A stretch of DNA of 64,000 bases, taken from JAVBRU01 sp031547595 (GTDB taxonomy: Bacteria > Bacillota > Clostridia > Christensenellales > Aristaeellaceae). Below the pieces are notes generated by a model. That model did no database searches. It was not told the origin of the DNA and saw nothing but the letters and a program-made list of their open reading frames with translations. Shown one piece after another: positions 45,842 to 55,002 of the stretch. Made by a program: the position numbers and the translations under genes. How positions within the stretch are numbered: position 1 is the first letter of the stretch; each line of letters starts with the position of its first letter. The stretch covers positions 1-64,000 of the forward strand of contig JAVBRU010000075.1 in assembly GCA_031547595.1 (NCBI GenBank), given 5' to 3'.

Positions 45842-46525
45842 ATGCCCCGCATTTTGCTGGTGGAAGACGAAGAAAAATTAGCGCGCTTTGTGGAGCTGGA
45901 GCTGCTGCACGAAGGGTACCAGGTAGACAAGGCGGCGGATGGCCGATCCGGGCTGGACGCCGCCGAGCAGGGGGGCTATGATCTGGTACTGCTGGATATC
46001 ATGCTGCCGCAGCTCAACGGGCTGGAGGTTCTGCGCAGATTGCGCAGAACCTCCGCTTTGCCTGTGATCATGCTGACGGCGCGGGATGCCGTGATGGACA
46101 AGGTGACCGGGCTGGACATGGGCGCGGACGATTATATCACCAAGCCCTTCTCCATCGAAGAACTGCTGGCGCGCATCCGGGTGGTGCTGAGGAAGCAGGC
46201 CGCGCAGCAGCCGGCCAGCACGGTGCTCTCCTGCGCGGATTTGACCATGGATGTATCGCGCCACCGGGTGACGCGCGGTGGGCAGGAGATCGAGCTGACC
46301 AACCGTGAATTTTCTTTGCTGCAATACTTGATCGAAAACAAGACCATCGTGCTTACGCGGGAGCAGCTGTTGGAGCGCGTGTGGGGCTATGAGTACGCGG
46401 GTGAAACCAACGTGGTGGATGTGTACATCCGCTATTTGCGCAGCAAAACGGACGATCCGTTCAACCAGAAACTGCTGTACACCATCCGTGGGGTGGGGTA
46501 TGTGCTGCGGGATGATGTGCCATGA
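45842..46525 (+). CDS. OmpR-family response regulator
   Basis: 227 residues. The receiver domain carries Glu-Asp near 8-9, Asp52 in LLDIMLP and the Lys in TKPFS; the C-terminal winged helix ends in VVDVYIRYLRSKTDD and TIRGVGYVL. It overlaps the kinase gene by ATGA. It controls an unknown regulon; the DUF4342 gene upstream is a candidate target. Confidence 0.95.
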   Translation: MPRILLVEDEEKLARFVELELLHEGYQVDKAADGRSGLDAAEQGGYDLVLLDIMLPQLNGLEVLRRLRRTSALPVIMLTARDAVMDKVTGLDMGADDYITKPFSIEELLARIRVVLRKQAAQQPASTVLSCADLTMDVSRHRVTRGGQEIELTNREFSLLQYLIENKTIVLTREQLLERVWGYEYAGETNVVDVYIRYLRSKTDDPFNQKLLYTIRGVGYVLRDDVP

Positions 46526-47808
46526 ACGAAAACAAGCGCATGACCTCCATTGCCAAGCGCATCAGCCGAAGCTGGCTGCGGCGCACTTTGGTGACGCTGC
46601 TTTGGGTGAATATCACTGTGGCGACGCTGGCAGTGGGCGGCTGGTGCTTTGCTGCCGAAAGTACGGGCGGCGGGCTGCAAAAGGAAGCGTACCGCGCCAT
46701 CAAATGGAATGACACGCTGCCGCTGTTTGAGCGCCCGCGCACCATCGTGTATGAGTTTGAAAACGCCGCAGGTGAGGTGGTGGCGGTGTCCGGCGCGGAG
46801 TATTTTGCGCTGGTGCAGCCGGTGTTTGGCATCCTGCTGGCGGCGGAATGCTTGACGGTGCTGTCCCAAAACCGCACCGCCAAAAAGCGCGCACAGCGGC
46901 TGCTGGAGCCGCTCTACCGCATGACGGCCACCGCGCAGGAGCTGAGCCAGATGCGCTTTGACCCGGAAAAGCTGCACCACCTGGAAGATGCCATTGCCAG
47001 CGTCAGCCCGCTTGCGCCCGATGTGCGCCTCACCACAGGCGACCGTGATTTGCATGGCCTGGAGGAGGCCATCAATGCATTGCTCACCCGCATGCACGAG
47101 AGCTACCGCGAGCAGAGCCGCTTTGTATCCGACGCCTCGCACGAGCTTCGCACGCCCATCGCCGTCATTCAGGGCTATGCCGACATGCTGGACCGCTGGG
47201 GCAAGGATGACCCCAAGGTGCTGGGCGAGGGCATCACGGCCATCAAGGGCGAATCTGCCCATATGAAAACCCTGGTGGAGCAGCTGTTGTTCCTGGCCAG
47301 GGGCGACAGCGGCAAGACGCAGCTGGTGCTGGAGGATATTGATCTGGCGGACATGATGCGCGAGGTGCACGAGGAATCGCAAATGATTCACGAGGATTAT
47401 GCCTGGCGCTTGCAGGCGCAAAACGGCGTGCTGGTGCGCGGGGATATTGCACTGCTGAAGCAGGCCGCACGCATTCTGGTGGATAATGCCGTCAAGTATA
47501 CGGCGCCCGGCAACCTGATCACGCTGCGTGCGAACAGGATGCAGGGCGTGCCCTGCTTTGAAGTGCAGGACAGCGGCATCGGCATAGCGGCAGAGGATTT
47601 GCCGCATATCTTTGATCGCTTCTTCCGCTCCGATCCTGCGCGCACCCGCCAGACGGGCGGCACGGGGCTGGGGCTGAGCATCGCCAAATGGATTGTGGAG
47701 CGGCACGGCGGACACTTTGATGTGCTGTCCCGCGATGGAATCGGCACGCGCATTTCGGTGCTGCTGCCCCTCAGCGAACGGGCGGCGGAGCAGCCTGTAA
47801 AAAAATGA
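46522..47808 (+). CDS. Sensor histidine kinase
   Basis: 428 residues. Two membrane spans (about 24-45 and 98-118) enclose a small extracytoplasmic domain of about 50 residues, followed by a HAMP-like linker. The phospho-acceptor is His207 in SDASHELRTP. The ATP-binding domain shows the N box (VDNAVKYTAPG), G1/F box (FDRFFRSD) and G2 (GGTGLGLSIAKWIV). It is the partner of the regulator just upstream. Signal unknown. Confidence 0.95.
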   Translation: MNENKRMTSIAKRISRSWLRRTLVTLLWVNITVATLAVGGWCFAAESTGGGLQKEAYRAIKWNDTLPLFERPRTIVYEFENAAGEVVAVSGAEYFALVQPVFGILLAAECLTVLSQNRTAKKRAQRLLEPLYRMTATAQELSQMRFDPEKLHHLEDAIASVSPLAPDVRLTTGDRDLHGLEEAINALLTRMHESYREQSRFVSDASHELRTPIAVIQGYADMLDRWGKDDPKVLGEGITAIKGESAHMKTLVEQLLFLARGDSGKTQLVLEDIDLADMMREVHEESQMIHEDYAWRLQAQNGVLVRGDIALLKQAARILVDNAVKYTAPGNLITLRANRMQGVPCFEVQDSGIGIAAEDLPHIFDRFFRSDPARTRQTGGTGLGLSIAKWIVERHGGHFDVLSRDGIGTRISVLLPLSERAAEQPVKK

Positions 47809-47815
47809 ACCAGCA

Positions 47816-47837
47816 AGCACCCCCGGGTGCTTTTTTT
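47816..47837 (+). terminator. Intrinsic terminator after the kinase gene
   Basis: AGCACC pairs with GGTGCT around a CCCG loop, followed by six T. A consensus -10 TATAAT (47919-47924) of the next transcript lies further on, with no good -35. Confidence 0.8.
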
Positions 47838-48017
47838 GCAGCACAAAGAATATTTGCGATCCGAAAAAAGCACAAATTTGCCATGGCTTTGTTTATTCCC
47901 TTTGCCCGCCTATTGCCGTATAATAAAAACATACATACGCGTATATTTTGATGACCAGGGAGGCGCTGAATAGCAGCTGCCGCTTTCCAATAACTGATAA
48001 CCAAGGAGTTTAGTGCA

Positions 48018-48833
48018 ATGACAGAGCAAACATTGCCCGGCGTATACCATCTGGCTGCCGATATGGGCGTGCGCGTCACGCTGCTGGTGGGCGCACAAAG
48101 GGCGCTGCTGGTGGATACCGGCTATGGGCTGGGGGGACTCCCGGACACTATACGCGGCATCACGGATTTGCCGCTCGTTGTGATCAACACCCACGGCCAT
48201 CACGACCATGCGCTGGGCAACTGGCAGTTTGACGCCGTGCGCATGCACCCGGCGGACAAGCAGCGTTGGCAGGAGACGATTTCGCAGCCTTGCCGTCAAA
48301 GGGTGTTAAACGGGGCGCTTTCGCAAAACGCGCTGCCGCAGGGCTTTGATGAGGAAGCTTACCTCACCCGCGTGTATCCCGAGCCGCTGCCGCTGGAAGA
48401 TTGCGAAATTGAACTTGGCGGCCTGACCGCGCATGTTCTGCACACGCCGGGGCATACCGAAGGCTCGGTGGTGGTGCACGTGCCGCAGGCGGGGCTGATG
48501 ATTATGGGCGATAACTGGAACCCCGTCACGTGGATGTTCCTGCCCGGCTGCACAGGGCTGAAGGCGTATAAAGAACAGCTGCAAAAACTGCTTTTGTTGC
48601 CCTTTGAGCATGTGCTGGTATCGCACTGCGGCAGGCTGTGTGCCCGCGCGCAGCTGGAGGCCTATGTGGATTCGCTGACGCCGGAGGTTTTGCAGGCCGC
48701 CGTGCCCGTCACCATCCGCCCTTACGAGCGGTTTGACACGCGGCAATGCAGCCTGCCCTGCGGCACGGTGCTGGTGTTTGACCATCTGAAGAATGATCTT
48801 GATAATACTAAATCGCATTTAAAATCGATATAG
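48018..48833 (+). CDS. Metallo-beta-lactamase-fold hydrolase
   Basis: 271 residues, cytoplasmic. The zinc motif is in NTHGHHDHALGN, with later ligands in HTPGHTEGSVVV and MGDNWNP. Glyoxalase II, lactonases and other hydrolases share the fold; the substrate is unknown. It ends 13 bp before the xylanase gene and is probably co-transcribed, so a role in sugar lactone or ester hydrolysis is possible but speculative. Confidence 0.88.
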   Translation: MTEQTLPGVYHLAADMGVRVTLLVGAQRALLVDTGYGLGGLPDTIRGITDLPLVVINTHGHHDHALGNWQFDAVRMHPADKQRWQETISQPCRQRVLNGALSQNALPQGFDEEAYLTRVYPEPLPLEDCEIELGGLTAHVLHTPGHTEGSVVVHVPQAGLMIMGDNWNPVTWMFLPGCTGLKAYKEQLQKLLLLPFEHVLVSHCGRLCARAQLEAYVDSLTPEVLQAAVPVTIRPYERFDTRQCSLPCGTVLVFDHLKNDLDNTKSHLKSI

Positions 48834-48846
48834 GGGGACAACGGTA

Positions 48847-50820
48847 ATGAAAAAAACACTCGCATGGCTGCTGATATGTGCCTTGCTGCTGGGCGGCAGC
48901 GCCCTGGCGGCAGACAGAACAGAGGGTGCCGAAACCGATTTTGAATCGGGCATCGATGGCTGGTATGCCCGCAGCAGCGATCCCGCCACCGTGACAGTGA
49001 CAGACGCGCAGGCGCACGAGGGCACCTACAGCCTGTATGTGGAAGGCCGCACCGCACCGTGGAACGGCCCCGGCCGCGTGGTGCCGCTGGCAGCTGGCCG
49101 CTCCTACACCGTGCGCGTATGGGTGTACCACGAAGACCCGTCCACAGTGGAGTTCATTCTCTCCGCCGAGACCATCAACAACGGCATTTCCAGCTATGCC
49201 AACATCACCCGCAAGAGCGTGCCCAGCGGCGTGTGGACGCAGATTGAAGGCAAATACACCGCCACGGCTTCCGCAAAGACCGTGCTGTATATCGAAACCT
49301 CCGGCGCGGCGAAGGTGAGCTTTTATATCGATGATTTTTCTGCCGATAACAGCCAGCCCGGCACCGCCTACCGCTTTGATATTCCTTCGCTGAAAGAAGT
49401 TTATGCCGATTCCTTCGTGATGGGCATGGCCGTCACCGCCAGCGAAATGTACAATGCGCCGCGCCTTAAGTTCCTCACCAGCCAGTTTGCCTCCCTCACC
49501 CCCGGCAACGAGCTGAAGCCCGATAGCGTGTTTGATTTTGCGCAAAGCCGCAAACGCGCCGCCGCGGGCGATCAGACCCATCCCGCCGTGCACCTGGACG
49601 CCGTGCGCCCCATCCTCAATTATGCCCGCGACAACGGCCTGCTGGTGCACGGCCACGTGTTGGTGTGGCACCAGCAAACGCCGCGCGCATTGTTTGCGGT
49701 GGATTATAACCCAAACGGCAAATTGGTGGACCGCGATACCATGCTGGCGCGCTTGGAAAACTACATCGCCGCCGTGTTTGAGGCGGTGGAGGCCGAGTAT
49801 CCAGGACTGATCCGCTCCTGGGACGTGGTGAACGAAGCAGCGCTGGATTCCGACCGCGGCGCGCTTCGCCCCGCGAAGACGCTGGACAATGCTAACGGCT
49901 CCTATTGGGTGGATACCATCGGCAACGACTATATCCTGCAGGCGTTCCGCTTTGCGCGCAAGTACGCGCCCGAGGGCACGGAGCTTGTGTATAACGATTA
50001 TAACATTCCCTTCAGCTTCAAGCTGCCGGGCATCATCACCATCGTGTCCCAGCTCCAAAAGGAAGGCCTGATCGACACCGTGGGCTTCCAAGGGCACTAC
50101 AGCATCTCCTCGCCTACCGCCAAGGAGATTGACGAAGCCATTGCTACCTTTGTCAGCATGGGGCTCAAAATCCGGGTGAGCGAGCTGGATATTACCTGCG
50201 CCTCCGACAAGCCTGCCGATCAGATGATCCAGGCCAAGCGATACCTGGAGCTGATGGAGATTTTCCTCAAATACAGCGATTCCATTGACGCGGTCACAAT
50301 GTGGGGCACCACGGACGACCTCAGCTGGCGCTCCACCCAGTATCCCCTTGTATTTGATGGCGATGGCCAGCCCAAGTACGCGTTCTGGATCCTTACCGAT
50401 CCCAGCCAGCTCCCAAGCAACACCAAGGAAGCCGCAGGCCTGATCGTGGATGCCTACGACGAAGCGCTGTTCGCGCTTTGCCCTGTCAACACCTTCGGGG
50501 ATAATTCCTTTCGCGCGATGTACGCAGATGGCAAGCTGTATGTGCTGGTGGATGTGGCGGATGCTACATTTGACAAAACCGACACCGCCCTGCTGTTCTA
50601 TAACGGAAAATCCGTGTTTGTGAACCGCGATAAGGCCACAGAAATCGAAGGCGGCTACCGCGCGCTGCTCTCCGTTGCCGCCACCCTTGGCGAGGGCGGC
50701 CAGGTGGCGATTGACGTGATGTCCCGCTATATCGGCGGCCGCTGCGCCTGGAACGATCAGGACAGTGCCATTCCGGACAGGCAGTATGGATTGCTGACGC
50801 TCAAACGAAGCGAAGAGTAA
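48847..50820 (+). CDS. Secreted multidomain GH10 endo-xylanase
   Basis: 657 residues. Signal peptide (cut after SALAA), then a CBM22/CBM4-like sandwich (about 25-175), a GH10 barrel (about 180-510) and a C-terminal CBM9-like domain (about 530-655). The acid/base is Glu330 in WDVVNEA and the nucleophile Glu446 in RVSELDI; HVLVWHQQ is the usual substrate-side motif. It should cut the xylan backbone outside the cell and supply xylo-oligosaccharides. No S-layer or dockerin anchor is seen. AGGGGGA precedes the ATG. Confidence 0.95.
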   Translation: MKKTLAWLLICALLLGGSALAADRTEGAETDFESGIDGWYARSSDPATVTVTDAQAHEGTYSLYVEGRTAPWNGPGRVVPLAAGRSYTVRVWVYHEDPSTVEFILSAETINNGISSYANITRKSVPSGVWTQIEGKYTATASAKTVLYIETSGAAKVSFYIDDFSADNSQPGTAYRFDIPSLKEVYADSFVMGMAVTASEMYNAPRLKFLTSQFASLTPGNELKPDSVFDFAQSRKRAAAGDQTHPAVHLDAVRPILNYARDNGLLVHGHVLVWHQQTPRALFAVDYNPNGKLVDRDTMLARLENYIAAVFEAVEAEYPGLIRSWDVVNEAALDSDRGALRPAKTLDNANGSYWVDTIGNDYILQAFRFARKYAPEGTELVYNDYNIPFSFKLPGIITIVSQLQKEGLIDTVGFQGHYSISSPTAKEIDEAIATFVSMGLKIRVSELDITCASDKPADQMIQAKRYLELMEIFLKYSDSIDAVTMWGTTDDLSWRSTQYPLVFDGDGQPKYAFWILTDPSQLPSNTKEAAGLIVDAYDEALFALCPVNTFGDNSFRAMYADGKLYVLVDVADATFDKTDTALLFYNGKSVFVNRDKATEIEGGYRALLSVAATLGEGGQVAIDVMSRYIGGRCAWNDQDSAIPDRQYGLLTLKRSEE

Positions 50821-50834
50821 TAGCACAAAATGAC

Positions 50835-50866
50835 GGCGGGGTTGAGCAGCCCTCGCCTTCTTTTTT
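50835..50866 (+). terminator. Intrinsic terminator after the xylanase gene
   Basis: GGCGGGG (50835-50841) pairs with CCCTCGCC (50850-50857), then TTCTTTTTT. The surrounding sequence, with TAGCA, AAAATGACG and AGCAGCCC in order, matches that after the isomerase-like gene at 42871-42910. Confidence 0.75.
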
Positions 50867-50914
50867 GCCGCAAATAAAGTCATTACAAATTAATTACCTG
50901 TTGGAAGGTATATT

Positions 50915-50943
50915 TTGCTTTTTTATTGGAAATATGTTATCAT
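50915..50943 (+). promoter_or_regulatory. Sigma-A promoter with extended -10
   Basis: TTGCTT (50915-50920), 17 bp, TATCAT (50938-50943) with TG one base before. It drives the MIF-type gene. Confidence 0.65.
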
Positions 50944-50977
50944 AGTATTCCAATCTTGAAAAAGGAGCTGGAAATGC

Positions 50978-51322
50978 ATGCCTTTTATCCACACACGGGT
51001 CAACCAGCCACTCGATAGCGATACGGAAAAGCGCCTATCCGTCGGCATAGGCCGGGCGATTACGCTGCTTCCCGGCAAAACAGAGGACTGGCTGATGCTG
51101 CAATTTGAGGACAATTGCCATCTTTATTTCAAGGGCGACAGCCGCAAAGCGTTGGCGATTATTCAGGTGGGGGTGCTGGGGCACTGCGGCGATGCGGCAT
51201 ATGGGCAATTGACGGCGGCATTGACGCAGCTGTTGAAGGACGAAATGAACGTGCAGCCGGACGGCGTGTATGTGCAGTACCTGGAAACAGAGCACTGGGG
51301 CTGGAACGGCAGCAATTTTTAA
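50978..51322 (+). CDS. MIF-type tautomerase
   Basis: 114 residues, the length of macrophage migration inhibitory factor. Pro2, the catalytic base after methionine removal, is present (MPFIHTRVN), as is a Lys in LPGKTEDW at the family position and the C-terminal HWGWNGSNF pattern matching the GWNNSTF end of animal MIF. Expected activity is keto-enol tautomerisation, for example of phenylpyruvate; the physiological substrate is unknown. AAAGGAG lies ten bases before the ATG. It is followed by an SDR gene 15 bp on. Confidence 0.9.
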   Translation: MPFIHTRVNQPLDSDTEKRLSVGIGRAITLLPGKTEDWLMLQFEDNCHLYFKGDSRKALAIIQVGVLGHCGDAAYGQLTAALTQLLKDEMNVQPDGVYVQYLETEHWGWNGSNF

Positions 51323-51337
51323 GCGGAGGACATTACT

Positions 51338-52060
51338 TTGCAAGTGACGCTGATCACCGGCGGCTCCCGCGGGATAGGCGAGGCGCTGGTGCGTGCGCAT
51401 ACCGCGCGGGGGGATCAGGTGGTTTTCACGTATTTAAGCAGTGAAGACCGCGCCAAAGCGCTGGCCGTCCAAACGGGCGCAATGGCGTTTCGCTGCGATA
51501 CGCGGCAGGAGGCGGAGGCGCTTTTGCTGGCGGCGCAGGTGCAAAGGCTGTATCGCCGGGTGGATACCTTGATCTGCAATGCGGGCACGGCGCACACCGG
51601 GCTTTTGCAGGACATGGCGCTGACAGAATGGGAAGACCTTTTTGCGGTGCATGTGCGCGGCGCGTTCCTGATGGCGCGGGCGTTTTTGCCGGGGATGATT
51701 GCGCGCGGCAGCGGCAACATCCTGCTGATGTCCTCCATGTGGGGGCAGGTGGGCGCATCGTGCGAGGTGGCATACAGCGCGTGCAAGGCGGCGCTGATCG
51801 GGATGGGCAAGGCGCTGGCCAAGGAGGTTGCCCCAAGCGGCATCCGCGTCAACTGTCTGGCGCCCGGTGCCATTGATACCGATATGTTGAGCGCGTATTC
51901 GCAGGAGGCCAAGCAGGCTCTGGCCGACCAAACGCCGCTGCAGCGCCTGGGCACGGCGGAGGATGTAGCGCAGGCCGCGTTGTTTTTATCCTCGCCCGCG
52001 GCATCGTTCATCACCGGCCAGGTGCTGGGCGTGAACGGCGGCATGGTGATGGGCAACTAA
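51338..52060 (+). CDS. Short-chain dehydrogenase/reductase
   Basis: 240 residues starting at TTG, with GCGGAGGA seven bases upstream. The NAD(P) motif TGGSRGIG, the structural NAG, the catalytic Ser in LLMSSMWG and the YSACK Tyr/Lys pair are all present. It is FabG-like, but no fatty-acid genes are nearby, so the substrate is open. Probably co-transcribed with the MIF-type gene. Confidence 0.92.
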   Translation: MQVTLITGGSRGIGEALVRAHTARGDQVVFTYLSSEDRAKALAVQTGAMAFRCDTRQEAEALLLAAQVQRLYRRVDTLICNAGTAHTGLLQDMALTEWEDLFAVHVRGAFLMARAFLPGMIARGSGNILLMSSMWGQVGASCEVAYSACKAALIGMGKALAKEVAPSGIRVNCLAPGAIDTDMLSAYSQEAKQALADQTPLQRLGTAEDVAQAALFLSSPAASFITGQVLGVNGGMVMGN

Positions 52061-52242
52061 CTTATTTCTGGGAAAAGCGAGGCATTCTTAGTCCATTTGT
52101 TCGGTTTTTTGCTTTCTTTTGTGTAGTTCTTAACAAAATGTTCGAATTTTCTGCTTTATACCTTCTCTTTTATTGGTGAATGGTGTATAATAAAGTCGAA
52201 GTTTGCTTTTTTGTTCAGACGATGCAGAGAGGTGTGTAGGCG

Positions 52243-53454
52243 ATGAACAGTTTTCTGGCCGAGTGGAGCAAGGATTTCAGCAGTATTCCGGTGGGCCCCC
52301 TCGGCGTAATTGCGATGCCCGGGTGCGAAGAAATTGGCAAAAAGATTAACAGCTGGCTGCAAAAGTGGAACACCCTGAAGGATACGCAGGACGAAGAATT
52401 TTATACCGTTGCAGGCGCAGGCCGCGACTCTTTCCTCGTGAAAGTGCATTGCCCCCGTTTTGGCACGGGTGAAGGCAAGGGCACCATCAAGGAGAGTGTG
52501 CGCGGCTATGATATTTATATCGTGGTGGATGTCACTGCATACAACAAAAAGTACACCATGTACGGGCAGGAAGTGCCCATGTCGCCGGACGATCATTTTC
52601 AGGATTTGAAGCGCGTGATCGCAGCCATTGGCGGCAAGGCCAAGCGCGTGAGCGTGATCATGACCATGCTGTACGAAAGCCGTCAGCACCGCCGTACCTC
52701 CAGAGAGAGCTTGGACTGCGCCCTGGCGCTGCAGGAACTCGAAAACATGGGTGTGGACAACATCATCACCTTTGACGCACACGACCCGCGCGTGCAAAAC
52801 GCCGTGCCGCTCATCGGCTTTGAAAACGTGATGCCCACCTACCAGATGCTCAAGGCCATGTGCCGCAAGGTGGATGATCTGCACATTGATAAGGATCACC
52901 TGATGGTGGTCAGCCCGGACGAGGGCGCGATGAACCGCAACATCTTCTATTCCAGTGCACTGTCGCTGGAGCTTGGCATGTTCTATAAACGGCGCGATTT
53001 TACCACCGTTGTCAACGGCCGCAACCCCATCGTTGCCCACGAATACCTCGGCTCCTCTGTGGAGGGCAAGGATATCATCGTGGTGGACGATATGATTTCC
53101 TCCGGCGATTCCGTGATCGACCTTGCTCTGGAACTCAAAAAACGCAAGGCCAACCGGATTTTTGCGCTGGCTACGTTTGCTTTTTTCACCAACGGGCTGG
53201 ATACTTTCCAGCGCGCGTACGAGAACGGCATCATCACCAAGGTGATCGCCACCAACCTCGTGTACCGCACGCCGGAATTGCTGAACGCCCCCTGGTTTAT
53301 CGAGGCGGATATGAGCAAATATATCGCGTATATCATTGCCACCCTCAACCACGACCGCTCGCTGCATAACCTCCTCAATCCTTACGACCGTATCCAGAAT
53401 CTGATCAAAAACTACAAGGCCGATCAGGCGGCGGCAGGAATCCGCCTGGTATAG
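52243..53454 (+). CDS. prs: Ribose-phosphate pyrophosphokinase (clostridial long form)
   Basis: 403 residues, longer than the usual 315. The PRPP-binding loop VVDDMISSGDS, the ITFDAHDPRVQN metal/ribose segment and YESRQHRRTSRES are clear. It makes PRPP from ribose 5-phosphate and ATP, for nucleotides, histidine and tryptophan. Insertions of about 80 residues characterise this clostridial group. Start at ATG 52243; a TATAAT (52186-52191) lies upstream. A second, standard prs elsewhere in the genome is possible. Confidence 0.9.
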   Translation: MNSFLAEWSKDFSSIPVGPLGVIAMPGCEEIGKKINSWLQKWNTLKDTQDEEFYTVAGAGRDSFLVKVHCPRFGTGEGKGTIKESVRGYDIYIVVDVTAYNKKYTMYGQEVPMSPDDHFQDLKRVIAAIGGKAKRVSVIMTMLYESRQHRRTSRESLDCALALQELENMGVDNIITFDAHDPRVQNAVPLIGFENVMPTYQMLKAMCRKVDDLHIDKDHLMVVSPDEGAMNRNIFYSSALSLELGMFYKRRDFTTVVNGRNPIVAHEYLGSSVEGKDIIVVDDMISSGDSVIDLALELKKRKANRIFALATFAFFTNGLDTFQRAYENGIITKVIATNLVYRTPELLNAPWFIEADMSKYIAYIIATLNHDRSLHNLLNPYDRIQNLIKNYKADQAAAGIRLV

Positions 53455-53457
53455 TGG

Positions 53458-53907
53458 ATGAGTGATTTACCTTCTATCGACCCAAACGGCAAAAAACCCA
53501 TCGTGCAGTCCGCCAAGGATTTCTTTGGCGGCGCGCTGGGTGCGCTCAAAGGCAAGGACACCGCGCAGCTGATCGAGGATTTTACGGCCGAGATGACGCT
53601 GGTGGCAGAGGGCCTGAGCGAGGACCAAACGCGCATTGCCAGGGAAATTGACAATCTGTCTGCTCAGCAGACGATGCTGGAGCAAAGCATGATCGACCAG
53701 CTGCACGATGTGTCTGTAACGCTTCGCGAAGTGCAGGACGGGCAGCAAAAGCTGAGTGCGCGTCTCGACAAACTGGAAAAGCAGACAGCCGATAAAAAGG
53801 TGAAAAAGGTGGAGGGGCTGACCGGGCTCATCCGCCAGGCGACCTGGCTGGTGGCGATCCTCAGCGGGGCGTGGGTAGTCACAACCATCATTAATTATTT
53901 CAGATAA
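53458..53907 (+). CDS. Coiled-coil protein with C-terminal membrane anchor
   Basis: 149 residues beginning three bases after the prs stop. The middle (about 45-115) is a long predicted coiled coil (TRIAREIDNLSAQQTMLEQSMI, VTLREVQDGQQKLSARLDKLEK), and the last 25 residues form a membrane span (WLVAILSGAWVVTTIINYF). No family recognised. Its position implies co-expression with prs. The hairpin module copy C follows 14 bp after the stop. Confidence 0.8.
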   Translation: MSDLPSIDPNGKKPIVQSAKDFFGGALGALKGKDTAQLIEDFTAEMTLVAEGLSEDQTRIAREIDNLSAQQTMLEQSMIDQLHDVSVTLREVQDGQQKLSARLDKLEKQTADKKVKKVEGLTGLIRQATWLVAILSGAWVVTTIINYFR

Positions 53908-53921
53908 TACGAATTATGTAC

Positions 53922-53983
53922 GAAGAAGGCCGCTTTAGGCGAGGGAATGTTTACATTCCATTCGGCTTAAAGCGGCCTTCTTC
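53922..53983. repeat. Hairpin repeat module, copy C
   Basis: A 16-bp perfect outer stem (53922-53937 with 53968-53983) encloses GGAATGT/ACATTCC (53944-53959). The GGAAT/ATTCC core and the TACGAAGAAG edge match copies A and B, while the outer stem sequence differs. The remaining 200 bp up to deoD (53984-54187) is GC-rich with further short hairpins and no gene I can support. Confidence 0.75.
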
Positions 53984-54187
53984 ATACTGAGCACAATTAC
54001 CCAAGCTTCATCGGTAAATGCCGAGGGTCTGGGGCGACGGAGATAAGCGCCGCCAGTGGCGGATGAAGCAAGGCGGAGTCGGACACCGAAACAAGCGATG
54101 GCACGCCGCAGCTTGGCAGCGCAGCGATTGAGGGGGCATGGGAGCAGCCCAGCGTTCCCCCGCTCTAGCGTCCCTCTCAAAAGCCCC

Positions 54188-54895
54188 TCAAAAAATCGTC
54201 TCCAGCGCAATCTCCATCATCTGGGTAAAGGTCTCACGCACCTCCTGCGGGGTCAGGCTTTCGCCGGTAAAAGGATTATCCGAAATGGTCAGCAGCGCCA
54301 GCGCATTCTTGCCCGCCTTGGCGGCATTGAGGTACAGCGCATACGCCTCCATCTCCACCGCCAATACGCCCAGGCCGCCCAGCACCTCCAGGGGCTTGGG
54401 CTCGGTCTTGTCGTAAAAGACATCGGACGAATAAATGGGCCCAACAGGCATAGTCACGCCCATACGGCGGGCGATCGCCACGGCCTTCTCTAGCAGCGTA
54501 TAGGACGCGCAGGGTGCCATATTGCCCGCAAACCCAAACTGTGCGCCGTAGTTGGAATTTGAATACGCGCTCATGCCCGCCACGATGGAGCGCACCTTCA
54601 AATCCTTGTTCATCAGCCCGGCAGAGCCTACGCGGATGATATTGTCCACGCCGTACTCGTTAAACAGCTCGTACGAATAGATGCCCATGGACGGCATGCC
54701 CATGCCGGACGCCATCACGGACACTTCCTTGCCCTTGTACAGGCCGGTGTAGCCCTGAATGCCGCGCACATCGTTGACAAGGCGGGCATCGGTGAGGTAG
54801 GTATTGGCAATAAAGCGGGCGCGCAGCGGATCGCCCGGCATCAGCACGGTGCTGGCAAAATCGCCTTTGACGGCGGTGTTATGTAAAGTAGGCAT
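54188..54895 (-). CDS. deoD: Purine-nucleoside phosphorylase, DeoD type
   Basis: 235 residues from ATG 54895 with GGGAGGG upstream. Hexameric-type signatures: GDFASTVLMPGDPLRA, the phosphate and purine segments GMGMPSMGIYSYELF and VEMEAYALYLNA, and ISDNPFTGE with the catalytic Asp. It splits purine nucleosides with phosphate to base and (deoxy)ribose 1-phosphate. Single gene, convergent with prs. Confidence 0.95.
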   Translation of the reverse strand: MPTLHNTAVKGDFASTVLMPGDPLRARFIANTYLTDARLVNDVRGIQGYTGLYKGKEVSVMASGMGMPSMGIYSYELFNEYGVDNIIRVGSAGLMNKDLKVRSIVAGMSAYSNSNYGAQFGFAGNMAPCASYTLLEKAVAIARRMGVTMPVGPIYSSDVFYDKTEPKPLEVLGGLGVLAVEMEAYALYLNAAKAGKNALALLTISDNPFTGESLTPQEVRETFTQMMEIALETIF

Positions 54896-55002
54896 AGTGA
54901 TCCCTCCCATTGTATAAATTGAATACCAGTATACCATAAAGTTTGATAAACAAACAGGGGGCTGACGCAGATCTTTTGCTTCTGCGACAGCCCCTGTTTG
55001 GA

